The notes under the pieces: model-generated
Told to the model about the DNA's origin: nothing
What the model saw: only the letters and a program-made list of their open reading frames with translations
Databases searched by the model: none
Source of the DNA: Pseudomonadota bacterium
GTDB lineage: Bacteria > Pseudomonadota > Gammaproteobacteria > Berkiellales > Berkiellaceae
Assembly: GCA_018241965.1 (NCBI GenBank)
Contig: JAFECS010000027.1
Span: 8,134-72,133 of the forward strand
Reading direction: 5' to 3'
DNA: 64,000 nucleotides
Translations under genes and position numbers: made by a program
In this document: positions 61,685 to 64,000 of the stretch, piece after piece
Position numbering within the stretch: the first letter of the stretch is position 1
How the letters are laid out: each line of letters begins with the position of its first letter

Positions 61685-62665
61685 TTACTCCACAACAGTC
61701 ACATTTTCAATGGCGCCAAGGTGAATGCCGAATTTATCTGCCACCACTTTACTGACATAACCTTCATGATCTTCCATTTTGGGGTAACTGGGGGTGAGCG
61801 TTTTAATTTCTTTGCCTTGCAAAATTGCGTATACAAGTTCGGCGGTATTTAGCCCCACTTGATAATAAGAGACCCCAAAGCTGCCCAGCACTTGGTGTTT
61901 TTTAACGGCATCTGAATCGGCATTAAACACCGGAATTCTCATGCGTGCGCTCTGTGCAACAATTGTGGGTAAAGTGGGTTGGATAGGACCACTTGAGCCA
62001 ACATAAATAAAATCCACTTTATTTTTAAAGGCTTGCATACGTAGTTTTACATCATTTGCCGAATCAATAGGTACTAACACTACCTCCATGCCAAATTGAG
62101 CGGCCGCTGTTTGCATCATATTCACCAAGCTTTGATCATTGGCATCGGTGGTGGCATAAAGCAGGCCAATTCTTTTCGCTTGTGGCAGTAATTTTTTGGC
62201 AAAGCTTAAAAAGGCCACTAAATTTTGTCTGTCAGAGGCGCCTGTCATATTGTTTTGCGCGCTATTTTCATGTGTGAGCAGGCCTGCTTCCACAGGCGCG
62301 GTGATATCTGAAAAAACAATGGGAATATCGGTAATGGATTTGGCTGCTTGGGCAATGGGGGTGGAGAGGGTGATCAAAACAGCTGGGTGGGTGGCTTTGA
62401 GTTTTGCCAACATTTGCCGGATAAGGGTGTGTTCAAAATTCACATCCAAAATTTCATAGACAAAATCTTGATTTTCCACCAAGCCTTTATCGGCAAGCCC
62501 ATCTTTAATGCCTGCTATGGTGGCATCTAATGAGGCGACCTGGCCATAGTTGGCAATGGCGATTACGGGTAAATCAGGTTTTGGGTTATATAAAAATAAA
62601 AAAGAAGCAAAAAGGCCTAGTAGGCTAATGACCACCAAGAATGTGGATTTATGAGTGTAAGACAT
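61685..62665 (-). CDS. ABC transporter substrate-binding protein (TrpX-like)
   Basis: A 326-residue periplasmic binding protein of the PF04392 type, with an N-terminal membrane anchor or signal (about 9-26). It has two alpha/beta lobes: VIAIANYGQVASLDATIAGIKDGL begins the first, and RIGLLYATTDANDQ the second. Related proteins bind tryptophan or tyrosine. It is first of four tightly packed genes (binding protein, ATPase, permease, kynU) on the minus strand. The 240-base upstream region must hold the promoter; I see no consensus. Confidence 0.87.
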   Translation of the reverse strand: MSYTHKSTFLVVISLLGLFASFLFLYNPKPDLPVIAIANYGQVASLDATIAGIKDGLADKGLVENQDFVYEILDVNFEHTLIRQMLAKLKATHPAVLITLSTPIAQAAKSITDIPIVFSDITAPVEAGLLTHENSAQNNMTGASDRQNLVAFLSFAKKLLPQAKRIGLLYATTDANDQSLVNMMQTAAAQFGMEVVLVPIDSANDVKLRMQAFKNKVDFIYVGSSGPIQPTLPTIVAQSARMRIPVFNADSDAVKKHQVLGSFGVSYYQVGLNTAELVYAILQGKEIKTLTPSYPKMEDHEGYVSKVVADKFGIHLGAIENVTVVE

Positions 62666-62874
62666 GTGAAGATCCTCTTATTAATAAATTGAACAAAATA
62701 AAGCACGTTTGCGAAGTGATTTCGCCAACGCCATGCTTTTGTCCATTGATTAATTAAGATATTCATCGTTCTTACATTAGCTATTAGTTATATTAAGTAT
62801 TGAACTTACATCATATTTAATTATGATGCAAGAGCCATCTTTTTCAAGGGGATAAAAGGACAGTCAGATAAGAT

Positions 62875-62894
62875 AGGGGGCTTGAGTGCCCCCT
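62875..62894. terminator. Probable terminator hairpin
   Basis: AGGGGGC (62875-62881) and GCCCCCT (62888-62894) pair around a six-base loop, between the phasin-like gene and the transporter operon. The T-run is weak on both strands, so this is a moderate call. Confidence 0.5.
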
Positions 62895-62907
62895 TTGAGC
62901 TTTTGAA

Positions 62908-63528
62908 CTAGTGGCCTTCAGTACCTTTTTCTTTATCTTTAACTTCTTTGTGTTTTTTAGTCAAAAAATCCTGCATGGATTTTTCTAATTCTTTATATTT
63001 TTCTAAGGCTTCTACTCTCAATTGTTCTGAATTTTCCAAAAGTTGTTTGGCTTGCGCTTGGATCACTTGCAAGTCTTTTTGCATGTCTTCTTGTTGCTTG
63101 GCGTATAATTCGTTCCAACGTTCGGTTTGGGTGGAAAAATTCGTATTGACTTGGGCAATCATTTTTTCCAATAGTTCTGTTGGGGCAGCTTTAAACAATT
63201 CTTTAAAATGCGTCATATTTTGTTGCATCATTTGTTGGGATTGTTTAACAGATTGATCTAAAAATTCATGGGTTCGAGCTGATGTTTTTTGAGCCAAATT
63301 TTCAAAACGTTTACTGTTTTCTTCTAAGTGCTCCAAAATTTGACGATATTGCTTATCATAGTGCGACATAATCGCTTTGTAATGTAATTGCAAAATGCTA
63401 TTAATTTTATTGGTTAATTGGGTAATATCTTCCAACGTTTTGGACTGTTCCAAACTTTGGGTGAGCTCTTGGTAAGCTTTAAAATATTGCGCAAAGGGAT
63501 CACTTGAGGGTTGGGTCGCTTTTTTCAT
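62908..63528 (-). CDS. Phasin-like coiled-coil protein
   Basis: A roughly 206-residue helical protein, Gln/Glu/Lys-rich, with long amphipathic helices and no cysteine. The pattern (PFAQYFKAYQELTQSLE at the start, then repeated heptads to about 195) is that of phasin-family proteins that coat polyhydroxyalkanoate granules. It could equally be an unrelated coiled-coil. No PHA synthase gene is nearby. The ATG at 63528 is set by AAAGGAG upstream; an in-frame TTG seven codons earlier is unlikely. Confidence 0.65.
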   Translation of the reverse strand: MKKATQPSSDPFAQYFKAYQELTQSLEQSKTLEDITQLTNKINSILQLHYKAIMSHYDKQYRQILEHLEENSKRFENLAQKTSARTHEFLDQSVKQSQQMMQQNMTHFKELFKAAPTELLEKMIAQVNTNFSTQTERWNELYAKQQEDMQKDLQVIQAQAKQLLENSEQLRVEALEKYKELEKSMQDFLTKKHKEVKDKEKGTEGH

Positions 63529-63647
63529 TACTCTCTCCTTTTGCCCCAAGCTTGAATGCTTTTACAGTAGGGGGGTTGCCAAAAACGCATAACTTTATGC
63601 ACAAATTATAGTGCTTGTATCGGTAGGTAGGGAAAATGCCTGAAATG

Positions 63648-64000
63648 TTAAAGAGAGTTGTTTTTAGCTAAGGCAGTGTTATCTGGGGGTACATTCAAAA
63701 TATGCAGTGCTTTGCTAACCACATTTTTGTAAATCGGTGCTGCAACCAGCCCGCCATAGTAATTGGCTTCATTAGGCTCTTCAACCACCACAATGGTAGC
63801 CAGGCGGGGATTATCCACCGGGGTTATTCCGGCAAATAAGCCAATATGGCGATTAGGATCATAACCGTTGGGGCCCACCACGCGCGTGGTTCCTGTTTTG
63901 CCAGCGGTTTTGTAACCAGGAATATTGCCACGTGAACCTGTTCCTTGCGTGGTTAACACTTCGGTAAGCATGGTAAGCGTAGATTTAGCCACATCCGGCG
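63648..64000 (-). CDS. ftsI: Penicillin-binding protein 3 (FtsI), C-terminal part
   Basis: The last 117 or so residues of a division-specific transpeptidase, cut by the window edge. The KTG box appears as TAGKTGTTRVV near the start of the visible part, followed by HIGLFAGITPVDNPRLATIVVVEEP, given here only by its ends HIGLFAGITP and IVVVEEP, typical of FtsI. The reading frame stays open to base 64000 (PDVAKSTLTML), so the N-terminus lies outside. Confidence 0.88.
   Translation of the reverse strand, partial: PDVAKSTLTMLTEVLTTQGTGSRGNIPGYKTAGKTGTTRVVGPNGYDPNRHIGLFAGITPVDNPRLATIVVVEEPNEANYYGGLVAAPIYKNVVSKALHILNVPPDNTALAKNNSL

Overview
The window reads as chromosomal DNA from an AT-rich, host-associated gammaproteobacterium, most like a member of the Legionellales (Legionella, Coxiella or Berkiella type). 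The housekeeping gene orders are gammaproteobacterial: uvrA / MFS / ssb, glyA-nrdR-ribD-ribB-ribH-nusB, and xseB-ispA-dxs. They alternate with effector-like genes: three eukaryote-type protein kinases, ankyrin-repeat proteins, long coiled-coil proteins, proteins rich in S/T-P-K/R motifs, a histidine acid phosphatase, and a methyltransferase with an MRD-type domain. I see no rRNA, tRNA, CRISPR array or complete insertion sequence. The taxonomic call is an inference from gene content.

Layout. 1-2.5 kb: a hypothetical gene, a membrane-associated kinase and a 72-residue protein with a perfect eIF4E-binding motif. 2.5-7.1 kb: uvrA, an MFS transporter and ssb. 7.1-10.8 kb is an accessory island: a RelE/NadS toxin-antitoxin pair, a double-glycine-leader peptide gene and its decayed duplicate, a retropepsin-like protein without catalytic aspartates, and long hairpins. 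10.8-15.3 kb: yqiB-like and plsC-like genes, hypotheticals, radA and a second double-glycine peptide. 15.3-24.5 kb: a hybrid histidine kinase, an exported protein, ettA, and the glyA-to-nusB operon. 24.5-37 kb: ankyrin proteins, fabV, an SDR, a DUF4442 protein, a universal stress protein, a peptide deformylase homologue without its metal ligands, lipoproteins, a coiled-coil giant, an M20 hydrolase and a carbonic anhydrase.

37-48 kb: a degenerate kinase, a pyruvate-oxidase-like enzyme, an acid phosphatase, a Lys-rich protein, small Cys/Tyr-rich lipoproteins, the third double-glycine peptide, an SMR transporter, a fused MsrB-MsrA, an SbmA/YddA-type ABC protein and the methyltransferase. 48.0-48.8 kb: a DUF559 endonuclease gene bounded by 43-bp inverted repeats, followed by 96-bp tandem repeats. 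48.8-52.8 kb: folE2, dxs, ispA and xseB. 52.9-57.2 kb: motA, motB, a PilZ gene, a DUF445 gene and upp. 57.2-64 kb: a large kinase, a four-gene operon coupling a TrpXYZ-like ABC transporter to kynureninase, a phasin-like protein, and the 3' part of ftsI cut by the window edge.

The best candidates for an undescribed system are these. (1) Three unlinked genes encode 15-residue double-glycine leaders matching the L(-12), E/D(-8), G(-2), G/A(-1) pattern, with unrelated cargos; they probably share a C39-type exporter encoded elsewhere. (2) A tiny protein looks like a mimic of eukaryotic eIF4G/4E-BP. (3) There is a set of pseudoenzymes: dead deformylase, dead retropepsin and a degenerate kinase. (4) A compact DUF559 gene inside near-perfect inverted repeats has the shape of a mobile element. 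(5) The kynureninase-ABC operon suggests scavenging of host kynurenine or tryptophan.
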